From: Microbacterium sp. W4I4
GTDB lineage: Bacteria; Actinomycetota; Actinomycetes; Actinomycetales; Microbacteriaceae
Length of the DNA: 64,000 nucleotides
Direction of reading: 5' to 3'
Assembly (NCBI RefSeq): GCF_030816235.1
Contig: NZ_JAUSXT010000001.1
Location: 2,294,001-2,358,000, forward strand
A program made the position numbers and the translations under genes. The first letter of the stretch is position 1, and each line of letters begins with the position of its first letter. The notes beneath the pieces are model-generated. The model did not search any database and was not told the origin of the DNA. It was given only the letters and a program-made list of their open reading frames with translations. Of the stretch, positions 1-7,919 are shown one piece after another.

Positions 1-491
1 CGATCGAGCACCGGCCCGCCGATGGCGGCCTGCAGATAGAAGCCGATCACGGGGAGAACCTCGCCGACCGCGCGTGCGCGGTCGAGCAGGGCGCGATCAT
101 CGGCCCCTGGCACGCGCGGACTGACCAGCACGGTGTCGTAGCCGAGGTCACGGGCAAGCTCCGCCTCGGCGACCGCCTGGGCTGTGCCACCGGCGACTCC
201 GGCGACGCGCACGATGTGCTCATCCGCCCGGGCGTCCATCTCCTCGGCGGCGAGCGCCAGCACGGGTTCGAAGAGTCCGTGCTGAGGATCGCGGATCTCG
301 AACTGCGTCGTGTGAACACCGATCGCGATGCCTCCGGCCCCCGCGTCCAGATAGTAGCGAGTCAGTGCGCGCTGGCGACGCTCGTCAAGCCTGCGCGCTG
401 CCGTCAGTGCGAGCGGATGCGCCGGAATCACCACTCCGCGAGCAAGAGCCTGCGCCGCCTCCGGGCGCAGCACGGGCACGTCGCCCCACAT
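1..491 (-). CDS. Dihydrodipicolinate synthase family protein (partial, runs off left edge)
   Basis: ATG at 491 opens a frame that is still open at the window edge, so about 163 residues are visible. The translation contains LDAGAGGIAIGVHTTQFEIR and further on IGFYLQAAIGG, which are (beta/alpha)8-barrel segments typical of the DHDPS / N-acetylneuraminate lyase superfamily, where a Schiff-base lysine cleaves or joins 2-keto acids. That lysine would lie beyond the edge. The start overlaps the stop of the epimerase gene as ATGA, so the two are translationally coupled and probably share the promoter near 1580-1610. In this family the true reaction is often not dihydrodipicolinate synthesis; a role in sugar-acid breakdown is inferred from the epimerase and ROK neighbours. 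The exact substrate is unknown. Confidence 0.8.
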   Translation of the reverse strand, partial: MWGDVPVLRPEAAQALARGVVIPAHPLALTAARRLDERRQRALTRYYLDAGAGGIAIGVHTTQFEIRDPQHGLFEPVLALAAEEMDARADEHIVRVAGVAGGTAQAVAEAELARDLGYDTVLVSPRVPGADDRALLDRARAVGEVLPVIGFYLQAAIGGPVLD

Positions 492-1525
492 CAGAACTTC
501 CCGTCCCGCACGGCCCACTTGGTCGGCTTGCTCGTCATGGGCAGTCCAGCCGCGATCCATGCAGCCTGCAACTGGATGAGGTTCTCCGCCGAGACGGACG
601 GGTACCCGAAGAGCGCCATGCACCGTCGCGCGTCGCTGAGCAGCGCGGTCGGCTGCGGCGTGTCGACGAGCTCGACATCCCGGCCGAGCAGCGTGCCGAA
701 GCGGCGCGCGATGGACTCGACGCTGAGCAGCTCGGGGCCGGTGAGGTTGATCGTGAACATGTCCGAGGAGGCGTGGACGAGGCTGCGGAGGACGACCTCG
801 TTGGCGTACCCCTGCCAGATCACGTTCACGTTGGCGGTCGCGACCGAGACCGGCTCGCCTGCGTGCACCGCGCTGCTGATGTCGGCGAGCACCCCGTAGC
901 GCAGGTCCACCGCGTAGTTCAGCCGGATGATCGCGACTTTCGTCCCGCGCTCGCGTGCCCCGAACTCGAAGACGCGCTCTCTGCCGAGGCAGGACTGCGC
1001 GTATTCTCCGATCGGTGCGGGGTGCGTCTCCTCCGATGCCCCGCCCGAGGAGGCCGGCACGAAGGGGTAGACGTTGCCCGTCGACAGCACCGAGATCGCG
1101 CTGTCCCGATAGCGGCGGGCCACCCGATCGGGGAGGGCCGCATTCACCTCCCACGCCCAGGAGGCATTCGTCTCGGCGCCGAACTTCGCGCCGACCATGA
1201 AGATCACGTTCTCGGCATCGGGGAGCGTCGAGAAGTCGTCGTTCGTGATCAGATCGAAGGGGATCACCCGCACTCCGGCGTTCTCGAGTCGCGCGCGGAT
1301 CGCCTCGTCACCGAAGCGCGAGACCGCGTGCACCACATCGGACTGACGCCCGGCAGCATCCAGCGCGCGCCGCGCCAGCACCGCAAGGGTCGGCCCCATC
1401 TTGCCGCCCGCACCGAGGATGACGAGGTCGCCGGATCCTGTCGAGAGATCCTCGATCAATCCGGCGCTCGGCGTGGTGAGCGCGTCTTCCAGTTCTGCCT
1501 CCGACACGAAGGGGCTCGCAGTCAC
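491..1525 (-). CDS. NAD(P)-dependent epimerase/dehydratase (extended SDR)
   Basis: 344 residues, starting at a GTG at 1525 behind a good ribosome site (GAGAGGAAG, about 6 nt upstream). A Rossmann nucleotide-binding motif is seen near residues 36-43 (LGAGGKMG) and the protein keeps the NAD-dependent epimerase/dehydratase layout, with a VLSTGNVYPF segment where the active-site Ser/Thr and Tyr region of extended SDRs lies. The usual Tyr-x3-Lys is not clean (GEYAQSCLGRE has Y-x5 and no Lys at +4), so catalysis could be altered. It is the first gene of a two-gene unit with the DHDPS-family gene and is divergent from the ROK regulator at 1750, a layout usual for sugar-acid catabolism. Substrate cannot be read from sequence. 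Confidence 0.8.
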   Translation of the reverse strand: MTASPFVSEAELEDALTTPSAGLIEDLSTGSGDLVILGAGGKMGPTLAVLARRALDAAGRQSDVVHAVSRFGDEAIRARLENAGVRVIPFDLITNDDFSTLPDAENVIFMVGAKFGAETNASWAWEVNAALPDRVARRYRDSAISVLSTGNVYPFVPASSGGASEETHPAPIGEYAQSCLGRERVFEFGARERGTKVAIIRLNYAVDLRYGVLADISSAVHAGEPVSVATANVNVIWQGYANEVVLRSLVHASSDMFTINLTGPELLSVESIARRFGTLLGRDVELVDTPQPTALLSDARRCMALFGYPSVSAENLIQLQAAWIAAGLPMTSKPTKWAVRDGKF

Positions 1526-1579
1526 AGCTGACTTCCTCTCTCGCGTCCGGCGTCATCAGCGGCGCGCGGAGCTGCACCC

Positions 1580-1640
1580 ATTATGACACCTGAGTTGGAT
1601 AAATAGTCAACACTCCACATTCATCCAAATCGGATAAGCC
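1580..1640 (-). promoter_or_regulatory. Promoter and possible ROK operator upstream of the epimerase operon
   Basis: On the minus strand a -35 TTGACT (1610-1605) and -10 CATAAT (1585-1580) are separated by 19 bp. The element TTATCC occurs twice on this strand (about 1602-1597 and 1640-1635), the distal copy forming an imperfect palindrome with GGAT. These are candidate binding sites for the divergent ROK regulator; that assignment is inference from position. Confidence 0.5.
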
Positions 1641-1749
1641 TTCGGGCGTAGGAGAATTACCGGAGTTGAGTAAGCTATCTCGTGCCGTCCGAGAGCGGAA
1701 GCGACCAGCACGGACGCGGGAGACCAGCACAGACGCGGGAGGAGCGCCC

Positions 1750-2919
1750 ATGGCACCCGGACACCCGTCGATCGCCGCGCGCGCGCTCGCACAGCTGCGT
1801 GGCGCCGGGCCTTCCACCGTCACCGATCTCGCCCGCTCACTCGACGTGTCTCGGACCTCGGTCGAGAAGGCACTGATTGCACTCGAGGCATCCGGGATCG
1901 TCGTCGCCGGGCCGGACTTCGCTGCGAAGGGGGCCGGACGGCCGGCTAGGAGCTATGCGTTCCATGCCTCCGCAGGCTCCGCCGTCGGAATCGACATCGG
2001 CATCGGCAGCGTGCGCGTGCTGCTCGCCGATCTGGACGGGCGCGTCGCCGTGCAGCGCGAGTTCCCGGGTGTTCAGGACCATGAGGACGGTGCGGCGAAG
2101 CTGGCAGCCGTATTCGATCGTGTGCACGAGACTCTGGCAGCCGCGCCGCGTCTGGCCTCCAGCATCCTGGCGGCCGGAGTGTCGCTGCCGGGCATCGTCG
2201 ATGACGGCGGGCGCGTCACGGCGTCGGTGGTGATCCCCGAGTGGTCCGGTGTCGATGTCGGCGCGCAGCTCACTCAGACTCTCGGATGCCCGGTGTCGGT
2301 CGATAATGGCGTGCGCCTCGCCGCCGTGGCCGAACACCATCTCGGCGTGGCCCAGTTCGTGGATGATCTCCTCTACATCTCGGTCGGAAATCGCATCGCG
2401 ATGGGCCTGATTCTCGACGGAGAGCCGAGACGCGGCATCCATAACGCAGCCGGCGACATCGGGCGACTCGCGTTCCGCAGCATCGTCGGCGAGACCGGAC
2501 AGATCGTCTGGCGCACTGCCCCCACCGCTGCGGAGGTCTTCGAACGGGCCGGAGCCGGCGACGACGCGGCACGCGCCGAGCTCGACGCCTTCATCGACCA
2601 GCTCTCCCAGGGGATCGCCACTCTGGCGATGACCGTCGACCCGGCGATGATCGTGATCGGCGGTGGGCTCTCGGAGGCTCACGAAGACCTGCTCGGTCCG
2701 CTGCGCAGCGCGCTGCAGCAGCACATCGACCTCCCCTTCCGGATTCCACTCGTCGCGGCACGGCTGGGTGCGGCCGCTGCAGCGCACGGTGCGCTCGTCC
2801 ACGCCTTTCAGGAGCACTCGAGCCACATCTACGGGCTCGACGGAATGCCCACGCCTCAGATCACCATCCTCGACACCACCGCCACAGTCCCTTCCCGAGA
2901 GGATCAGCATGGACTCTGA
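1750..2919 (+). CDS. ROK family transcriptional regulator
   Basis: 389 residues from ATG 1750, chosen because GGGAGGAG lies 5-8 nt upstream; an in-frame ATG at 1666 has no such site. Residues about 15-60 form a winged helix-turn-helix (STVTDLARSLDVSRTSVEKAL), followed by the ROK actin-like fold: GIDIGIGSVRVLL (nucleotide loop), VSLPGIVDDGG, and MIVIGGGLSEA. The catalytic Asp region reads DNGVRLAA instead of NDANAAA and the CxCGxxGC zinc cluster of ROK kinases is absent, so it should bind sugar without phosphorylating it. Divergent from the DHDPS/epimerase unit and overlapping the SGNH esterase gene by 11 nt, it most likely represses both, released by a sugar ligand. Confidence 0.88.
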   Translation: MAPGHPSIAARALAQLRGAGPSTVTDLARSLDVSRTSVEKALIALEASGIVVAGPDFAAKGAGRPARSYAFHASAGSAVGIDIGIGSVRVLLADLDGRVAVQREFPGVQDHEDGAAKLAAVFDRVHETLAAAPRLASSILAAGVSLPGIVDDGGRVTASVVIPEWSGVDVGAQLTQTLGCPVSVDNGVRLAAVAEHHLGVAQFVDDLLYISVGNRIAMGLILDGEPRRGIHNAAGDIGRLAFRSIVGETGQIVWRTAPTAAEVFERAGAGDDAARAELDAFIDQLSQGIATLAMTVDPAMIVIGGGLSEAHEDLLGPLRSALQQHIDLPFRIPLVAARLGAAAAAHGALVHAFQEHSSHIYGLDGMPTPQITILDTTATVPSREDQHGL

Positions 2920-3625
2920 TCAGCCGATCGCCGACCTGACCCGCCTGCGCACCCTTCTCGACAGCGGCACCCCGCTGAACTGGGTGCTGACCGGCGACTC
3001 GATCACCCACGGGCTCGTGCACACCCAGGGCGCGCGCAACTACGCCGACCACCTGCATGAGCTGATCCGTGGCGATATGGCCCGCGTGCGGGATGTCGTG
3101 GTCAACACCGCCATCAGCGGATGGCGGATCGTGCAGCTATTGGAGGACTTCGAGCGCCGCGTGGCGACCTGGCGACCCGACGTGGTCACCCTCATGATCG
3201 GCACGAACGACTGCTCCACGGGTGGCGTATTCCCGGTGATCGAACCGGCTGATTTCGCGGCATCCGTCACCGAGTTCGTCACGCGGGTGCGCGACCTCGA
3301 CGCCATCCCGGTGCTGCAGACGCAGCCACCGGTCGATGTGCGCAACGCTCCCGAGCGCGCCCGCATCGCAGACTTCGCCCAGGCGGTCCGCGACGTCGCC
3401 GCCGCACAGGACACCATCCTCGTCGACCAGTTCACACGCTTCGCGGACATCGGCCGCGGCCGGGTGAACGACGTGCCCTGGAGCCTGATGAACGACCCCT
3501 TCCATCCGGGCGCCGCCGGCCACGCGGTGCTCGCACTGGGGATCGCAGAGTCTCTCGGCCTGGGCTCCGGCGCGCAGTCACGGGTGCTGGCTCAGTTGCG
3601 GGCGCAGGTGCCGATGTCGCTCTGA
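2909..3625 (+). CDS. SGNH/GDSL hydrolase (copy 1)
   Basis: 238 residues. ATG 2909 overlaps the end of the ROK gene by 11 nt and has GAGAGGATC just upstream. SGNH blocks are clear: GDSITHG with nucleophile Ser31, Gly in NTAISGW, GTND block III, and the catalytic D-x-x-H as DPFHPGAAGH (Asp196, His199). No signal peptide is visible, so it is probably cytoplasmic. The family removes acyl (often acetyl) groups from sugars or other esters. A close paralogue lies at 24235-24939 behind the uronate genes, which suggests that two separately regulated copies serve related acylated substrates. Substrate is inferred, not shown. Confidence 0.88.
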   Translation: MDSDQPIADLTRLRTLLDSGTPLNWVLTGDSITHGLVHTQGARNYADHLHELIRGDMARVRDVVVNTAISGWRIVQLLEDFERRVATWRPDVVTLMIGTNDCSTGGVFPVIEPADFAASVTEFVTRVRDLDAIPVLQTQPPVDVRNAPERARIADFAQAVRDVAAAQDTILVDQFTRFADIGRGRVNDVPWSLMNDPFHPGAAGHAVLALGIAESLGLGSGAQSRVLAQLRAQVPMSL

Positions 3626-3653
3626 TCGGCACCTGCGGCTGGACGGCCACGCC

Positions 3654-5108
3654 TCAGTGGGTGTCTTCGGCTTCGATCTCGGTGCGGTCGCCGGACCAGA
3701 GGGTGTGGAAGGTGCCGGGCTTGTCGGTGCGCTTGTAGGTGTGCGCGCCGAAGAAGTCGCGCTGGCCCTGGACGAGAGCGGCGGGCAGGCGGTCGGCGCG
3801 GATGCCGTCGTAGTACGACAGCGAGGAGCTGAACGCGGGGGCGGGGATGCCGGCTTCGGCGGCGGCGATGACCACGCGCCGCCAGGCGCCCTGGGCGCGG
3901 GTGAGGGCCTCGGCGAAGTACGGTGCGGTCAGCAGCACGGGCAGCTCGGGAGCCTCGGCGTAGGCGTCGGCGATGCGGTTGAGGAACTGGGCGCGGATGA
4001 TGCACCCGCCGCGCCAGATCTTCGACACGGCGCCGAGGTCGATCTGCCAGTCGTACTCGCCAGCTCCCGCACGGATCTCATCGAACCCCTGGCTGTAGGC
4101 GACGATCTTCGACGCGTACAGGGCCAGGCGCACGTCCTCGATGAACGCGTCCTCGTCCTCGACTTCGAACGCGTCCTCGGGTCCGGGCAGGAACCCGGCT
4201 GCGGCGCGCTGCTCGGGGTGCGAGGACAGCGAACGGGCGAAGGTCGCCTCCGCGATCCCGGACACCGGAACACCCAAAGACAGCGCGGTCTGCACGGTCC
4301 ACGCGCCGGTGCCCTTGGCACCTGCCTGGTCCACGATGACATCCACCAGCGGCAGCCCGGTCGCCGCGTCCACCTGACGCAGCACCTCGGCGGTGATCTC
4401 GATCAGGTACGACTCCAGCTCGCCACGGTTCCACTCGGCGAAGATGTCCGCGATCTGCGCCGGGGTCTTGCCGGTGCCGCGGCGGATCAGGTCGTACGCC
4501 TCGGCGATGAGCTGCATGTCGGCGTACTCGATGCCGTTGTGCACCATCTTCACGAAATGCCCGGCCCCGTCGTGGCCGATGTGCGTCACACACGGCTCAC
4601 CCTCCGCGACCGCGGCGATCGAGCGGAGGATCGGGCCGAGCGTCACCCACGACTCATCCGACCCGCCCGGCATGATGGACGGCCCGAGCAGGGCGCCCTC
4701 CTCGCCACCGGAGATCCCCGCACCGACGAAGTTGATGCCCGTCTCACGGACCGCCTTCTCACGGCGGATCGTGTCGGGGAAGTACGCGTTGCCCCCATCG
4801 ACGATGATGTCGCCCGGCTCGAAGACCCGCACCAGCTCATCGATCACCGCATCCGTGGGCCCACCGGCCTTGACCATGATGATCGCCGTGCGCGGCTGCT
4901 GCAGACTCGCGGCGAACTCCTCGTACGAGAACGCCGCAACGAATCCCGCCTCCGGATGCGCTGAGACCAGCTCATCCGTCTTGGCGCGGCTGCGGTTCAG
5001 CACCGCCACCGTGTTGCCCTCACGCGACGCAAGATTGCGGGCCAGGTTCGATCCCATCACGGCGAGTCCGACGACTCCGATATTGGCAGATGCAGCTGAT
5101 GCAGTCAT
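3654..5108 (-). CDS. gnd: 6-phosphogluconate dehydrogenase, decarboxylating
   Basis: 484 residues, full length for the NADP-type enzyme that converts 6-phosphogluconate to ribulose 5-phosphate and CO2. Visible features: GVVGLAVMGSNLARNLA dinucleotide fold at the N-terminus, the substrate signature GAGISGGEEGA, the catalytic region KMVHNGIEYADMQ, and the C-terminal tail GAHTYKRTDKPGTFHTLWSG that reaches the partner subunit. ATG 5108 overlaps the stop of the upstream oxidoreductase (ATGA), making it the last gene of the GH3-uxaC-uxuB-gnd unit. Its presence here, with gluconokinase at 23515, suggests that gluconate or 6-phosphogluconate is a side product of the same diet. It may be a second, inducible copy beside a housekeeping gene elsewhere. 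Confidence 0.95.
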   Translation of the reverse strand: MTASAASANIGVVGLAVMGSNLARNLASREGNTVAVLNRSRAKTDELVSAHPEAGFVAAFSYEEFAASLQQPRTAIIMVKAGGPTDAVIDELVRVFEPGDIIVDGGNAYFPDTIRREKAVRETGINFVGAGISGGEEGALLGPSIMPGGSDESWVTLGPILRSIAAVAEGEPCVTHIGHDGAGHFVKMVHNGIEYADMQLIAEAYDLIRRGTGKTPAQIADIFAEWNRGELESYLIEITAEVLRQVDAATGLPLVDVIVDQAGAKGTGAWTVQTALSLGVPVSGIAEATFARSLSSHPEQRAAAGFLPGPEDAFEVEDEDAFIEDVRLALYASKIVAYSQGFDEIRAGAGEYDWQIDLGAVSKIWRGGCIIRAQFLNRIADAYAEAPELPVLLTAPYFAEALTRAQGAWRRVVIAAAEAGIPAPAFSSSLSYYDGIRADRLPAALVQGQRDFFGAHTYKRTDKPGTFHTLWSGDRTEIEAEDTH

Positions 5109-6472
5109 GATTCCTCCGTCAGGGACGAGGCGTCGCGCAGCGCAGCGACGATCTCATCGGTGGCGATCTCGGGGTCCAGCAGGGCGAGCAGCGCCCGCTC
5201 CTGGTCGTCCGCCCGCAGCGCCTGGTCGATCGCGGCCTGCTTGGCATCCTGAACTCCGGCCCCCGAACGCAGCAGCTGCACCCACGCGGCGATGACGCGG
5301 AGCGATGCGGCGCCATCGCGGCCCGCAGCCCGCTCCGCACGCAGCACCGGGGCGATCCGCACGGCGAGCTTGCTCGCACCCTCCATCGCGATCTGCGCGA
5401 GGTGATGCGCGATGCGCCCGTTGTCGAAGCGCTCTTCGAGCTTGCTGCGGTAGTCGTCCAGGGCGAGCGATGCCGGCAGGTGACGCACGGCCTCATCCCA
5501 GAAGTCGCGCACCCAGCCGCGGCAGACCTCATCGGCCATCGCCTCGGCGACGGTCGCGTGGCCGCGCAGGGTGCCCGCGTACGCCAGCAGACTGTGCGCG
5601 CCGTTGAGCAGCCACAGCTTGCGCTGCTCGTACGCCTCGATGTCGTCGACGAAGCGCGCGCCCGCGGTCTCCCACTGCGGCCGCCCGTTGGGGAAGTCGC
5701 CGCTGAGCACCCAGTCCGAGAACGGCTCGGTGACCACCGGGGAGACGTCGCGCATGCCGGTCAGCGCCTCGGCCGAGGCACGGTCGGCGTCGGTGGTGCG
5801 CGGCGTGATCCGGTCGACCGAGGTCGACACGAATGACACCTCGGCGCGGATCCAGTCCGCCAGCCCGGGATTCACCGCGTCCGCGAGGCCGCTGAGACCG
5901 GCGCGGACCAGCGGGCCGTTGCCCGGGATGTTGTCGCACGGCACGACCGCGATGGGGCCGGCCTCGGCGAGCCGCCGCGCGTCGAGGCCGGCCAGAAGCC
6001 GACCCAGAGCGGTGCCGGGGTCGCCCCCCGCACGCAGCGCCTCGATGTCGGCCGAGACGGCAGGGTCGGTCAGGTCGGGAGTGCCGTCGACGTTCAGCCG
6101 GTACGCGGGCTCGGTGATGGTCAGCGTGACCAGTGCGGTCGCAGGCTCCGCGAGCAGCTCCTTGAGCCGAGCGACGTCGTCGGCGGCATCCGCCTCGACG
6201 ATCACGGACATGATCTCGGCGCGGTCGCCCGCCGCCGTGCGCTCGATGAGCGTGTACAGCCCGTCCTGACCGCGCAGCTCCTCGGCCGCCTGCGGGCTGC
6301 GACCGGTGAACGCGGCGATGGTCCACTCCGCGGCATCCGCGGCATGCGCGGTGTACCAGGCCTGATGCGCGCGGTGGAACGCACCCAGGCCCAGGTGGAC
6401 GATCCGAGGCGCGACGATCGGGGTGTCGCCGAGGACGCCCCGGCGACTGAGGGAGGCGATGGCAGTGCTCAC
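5105..6472 (-). CDS. uxuB: Mannitol dehydrogenase family: fructuronate reductase-like
   Basis: 455 residues. GTG 6472 overlaps the uxaC stop as GTGA. The N-terminal Rossmann part begins IVHLGLGAFHRAHQAWY and the C-terminal helical part holds the family catalytic pattern KLWLLNGAHSLLAY (Lys, Asn, His). The family reduces fructuronate to mannonate (UxuB) or tagaturonate to altronate (UxaB), or oxidises mannitol. Position right after uxaC, and a mannonate dehydratase at 22280 in the same regulon, favour D-fructuronate reductase. The polyol alternatives cannot be excluded from sequence alone. Transcribed from the operator-controlled promoter near 9730. Confidence 0.85.
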   Translation of the reverse strand: MSTAIASLSRRGVLGDTPIVAPRIVHLGLGAFHRAHQAWYTAHAADAAEWTIAAFTGRSPQAAEELRGQDGLYTLIERTAAGDRAEIMSVIVEADAADDVARLKELLAEPATALVTLTITEPAYRLNVDGTPDLTDPAVSADIEALRAGGDPGTALGRLLAGLDARRLAEAGPIAVVPCDNIPGNGPLVRAGLSGLADAVNPGLADWIRAEVSFVSTSVDRITPRTTDADRASAEALTGMRDVSPVVTEPFSDWVLSGDFPNGRPQWETAGARFVDDIEAYEQRKLWLLNGAHSLLAYAGTLRGHATVAEAMADEVCRGWVRDFWDEAVRHLPASLALDDYRSKLEERFDNGRIAHHLAQIAMEGASKLAVRIAPVLRAERAAGRDGAASLRVIAAWVQLLRSGAGVQDAKQAAIDQALRADDQERALLALLDPEIATDEIVAALRDASSLTEES

Positions 6473-7881
6473 AGCTTGAAGACCTTCCGGGGCTGGGCGT
6501 CGACGAGGTCGTGGACGATCTTGCGGGCCATCGGCTCGTCGATGCGTCCCTCGGCCACGAGTCGGGCCAGGAACGCCGAGTCGAGACGGCGGGACATGTC
6601 GTGGCGTGCGGGGATGGAGAGGAACGCTCGTGTGTCGTCGATGAATCCCGAGCTGCGGTAGAAGCCGGCGGTCTCGGTGACGGCGGCGCGGAAGCGCAGC
6701 ACGGCATCCGGTGCATCCAGGAACCACCACGGTGCGCCGATGTACAGGCTCTGGTAGAATCCGGCCAGCGGGGCGATCTCCCGCGAGTACGAGGTCTCGT
6801 CGACGCTGAACAGCACCAGGTGGAAGTCGGGGATGTTGCCGTAGCGCTGCAGCAGCGGGCGCAGCGCGTCGACGTACGTCGTGGCGACCGGGATGTCGTG
6901 TCCCGTGTCGGGCCCGAACGCGTCGAACGTCGGAGCGCTGTGGTTGCGGAACACGCCAGGGTGCACGGTCATGACGAGGCCGTCCTGCACCGCCATCCGG
7001 GCCGACTCCAGCAGCATGTGCGCCTGGAAGACCGTGCTCTCGGCATCCGTCAACTCACCGCGCACGGCGCGGGAGTAGAGCCCGGCGGCCTCGCTGGCGT
7101 CCAGGTCGACCGTGAGCGGCTGCAGAACGCCGTGGTCGGAGGAGACCGCGCCGTTGGCGACGAAGTGCGCACGGCGCGCCTCGAGCGCGGTGATGTAGCC
7201 GGCGTAGTCGTCGACCGGCTTGCCGCTCCACTCGGCCAGTCGCTGCACGTTGGCGACGAAGCCCGGGTTGGCGGGATTCGTGTACGCGTCCGGGCGGAAC
7301 GTCGGGGCGACGCGGCCGCGGAATGTCGGGTCGGCGGCGAGCGCGCGGTGCGCGTCGAGCTCGTCCATCGGGTCGTCGGTGGTCGCGAGGAACTCGATGC
7401 CGAACTCGTCGAACAGCGCGCGGGGGCGGAACGAGGGCCGCGCGAGCACGGCGGAGATCTGGTCGTAGATCGCGTTGGCGTTCTCCGCCGAGGGGTGCTC
7501 GGTGATCCCGAACAGCTCGGTGAACTCGTGCTGCAGCCAGTAGCCGGAGGCGGTGCCCGCGAACAGGTGCCAGTTCTCCGAGAAGCGGCGCCAGGCCGAG
7601 CGCGGGTCGGCGGTCGGCGCGGAGCCCGTGAGGTCGGGGACGCTCAGCTCGTTCAGCGGGATGCCGGCGGCGTGCAGCAGACGCGTCACGTAGTGGTCGT
7701 AACGCAGCAGCAGGTCGGTCGGGTTCGGGAACGCCTCGTCATCGAGCAGCATCCGCGGGTCGACGTGGCCATGGGGCGAGATGATCGGCAGGTCGGCGAC
7801 GCTCTCGTAGAGTCCGCGGGCGATGTCGCGCGTGCGCGGGTCGACCGGGAGGAGACGGTCGGGGTCGGAGTGGAGTTCCAT
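6469..7881 (-). CDS. uxaC: Uronate (glucuronate) isomerase
   Basis: 470 residues from ATG 7881, which has AAGGAAG 5-8 nt upstream; an alternative GTG at 7923 overlaps the GH3 stop (GTGA) and would add 14 residues. The protein follows the UxaC pattern: IISPHGHVDPRMLL near the N-terminus (metal-binding HxH), FSENWHLFAGTASGYWLQHE, FLATTDDP, and a C-terminal SFVARHDMSR-like segment read here as IPARHDMSRRLDSAFLARLV. It interconverts D-glucuronate with D-fructuronate (or galacturonate with tagaturonate) in the cytoplasm. With the next gene it makes the first two steps of the Ashwell hexuronate route. Confidence 0.94.
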   Translation of the reverse strand: MELHSDPDRLLPVDPRTRDIARGLYESVADLPIISPHGHVDPRMLLDDEAFPNPTDLLLRYDHYVTRLLHAAGIPLNELSVPDLTGSAPTADPRSAWRRFSENWHLFAGTASGYWLQHEFTELFGITEHPSAENANAIYDQISAVLARPSFRPRALFDEFGIEFLATTDDPMDELDAHRALAADPTFRGRVAPTFRPDAYTNPANPGFVANVQRLAEWSGKPVDDYAGYITALEARRAHFVANGAVSSDHGVLQPLTVDLDASEAAGLYSRAVRGELTDAESTVFQAHMLLESARMAVQDGLVMTVHPGVFRNHSAPTFDAFGPDTGHDIPVATTYVDALRPLLQRYGNIPDFHLVLFSVDETSYSREIAPLAGFYQSLYIGAPWWFLDAPDAVLRFRAAVTETAGFYRSSGFIDDTRAFLSIPARHDMSRRLDSAFLARLVAEGRIDEPMARKIVHDLVDAQPRKVFKL

Positions 7882-7919
7882 GGCTGCTTCCTTGCTGGCT
7901 GGGATGTTCAGAGTCGTCG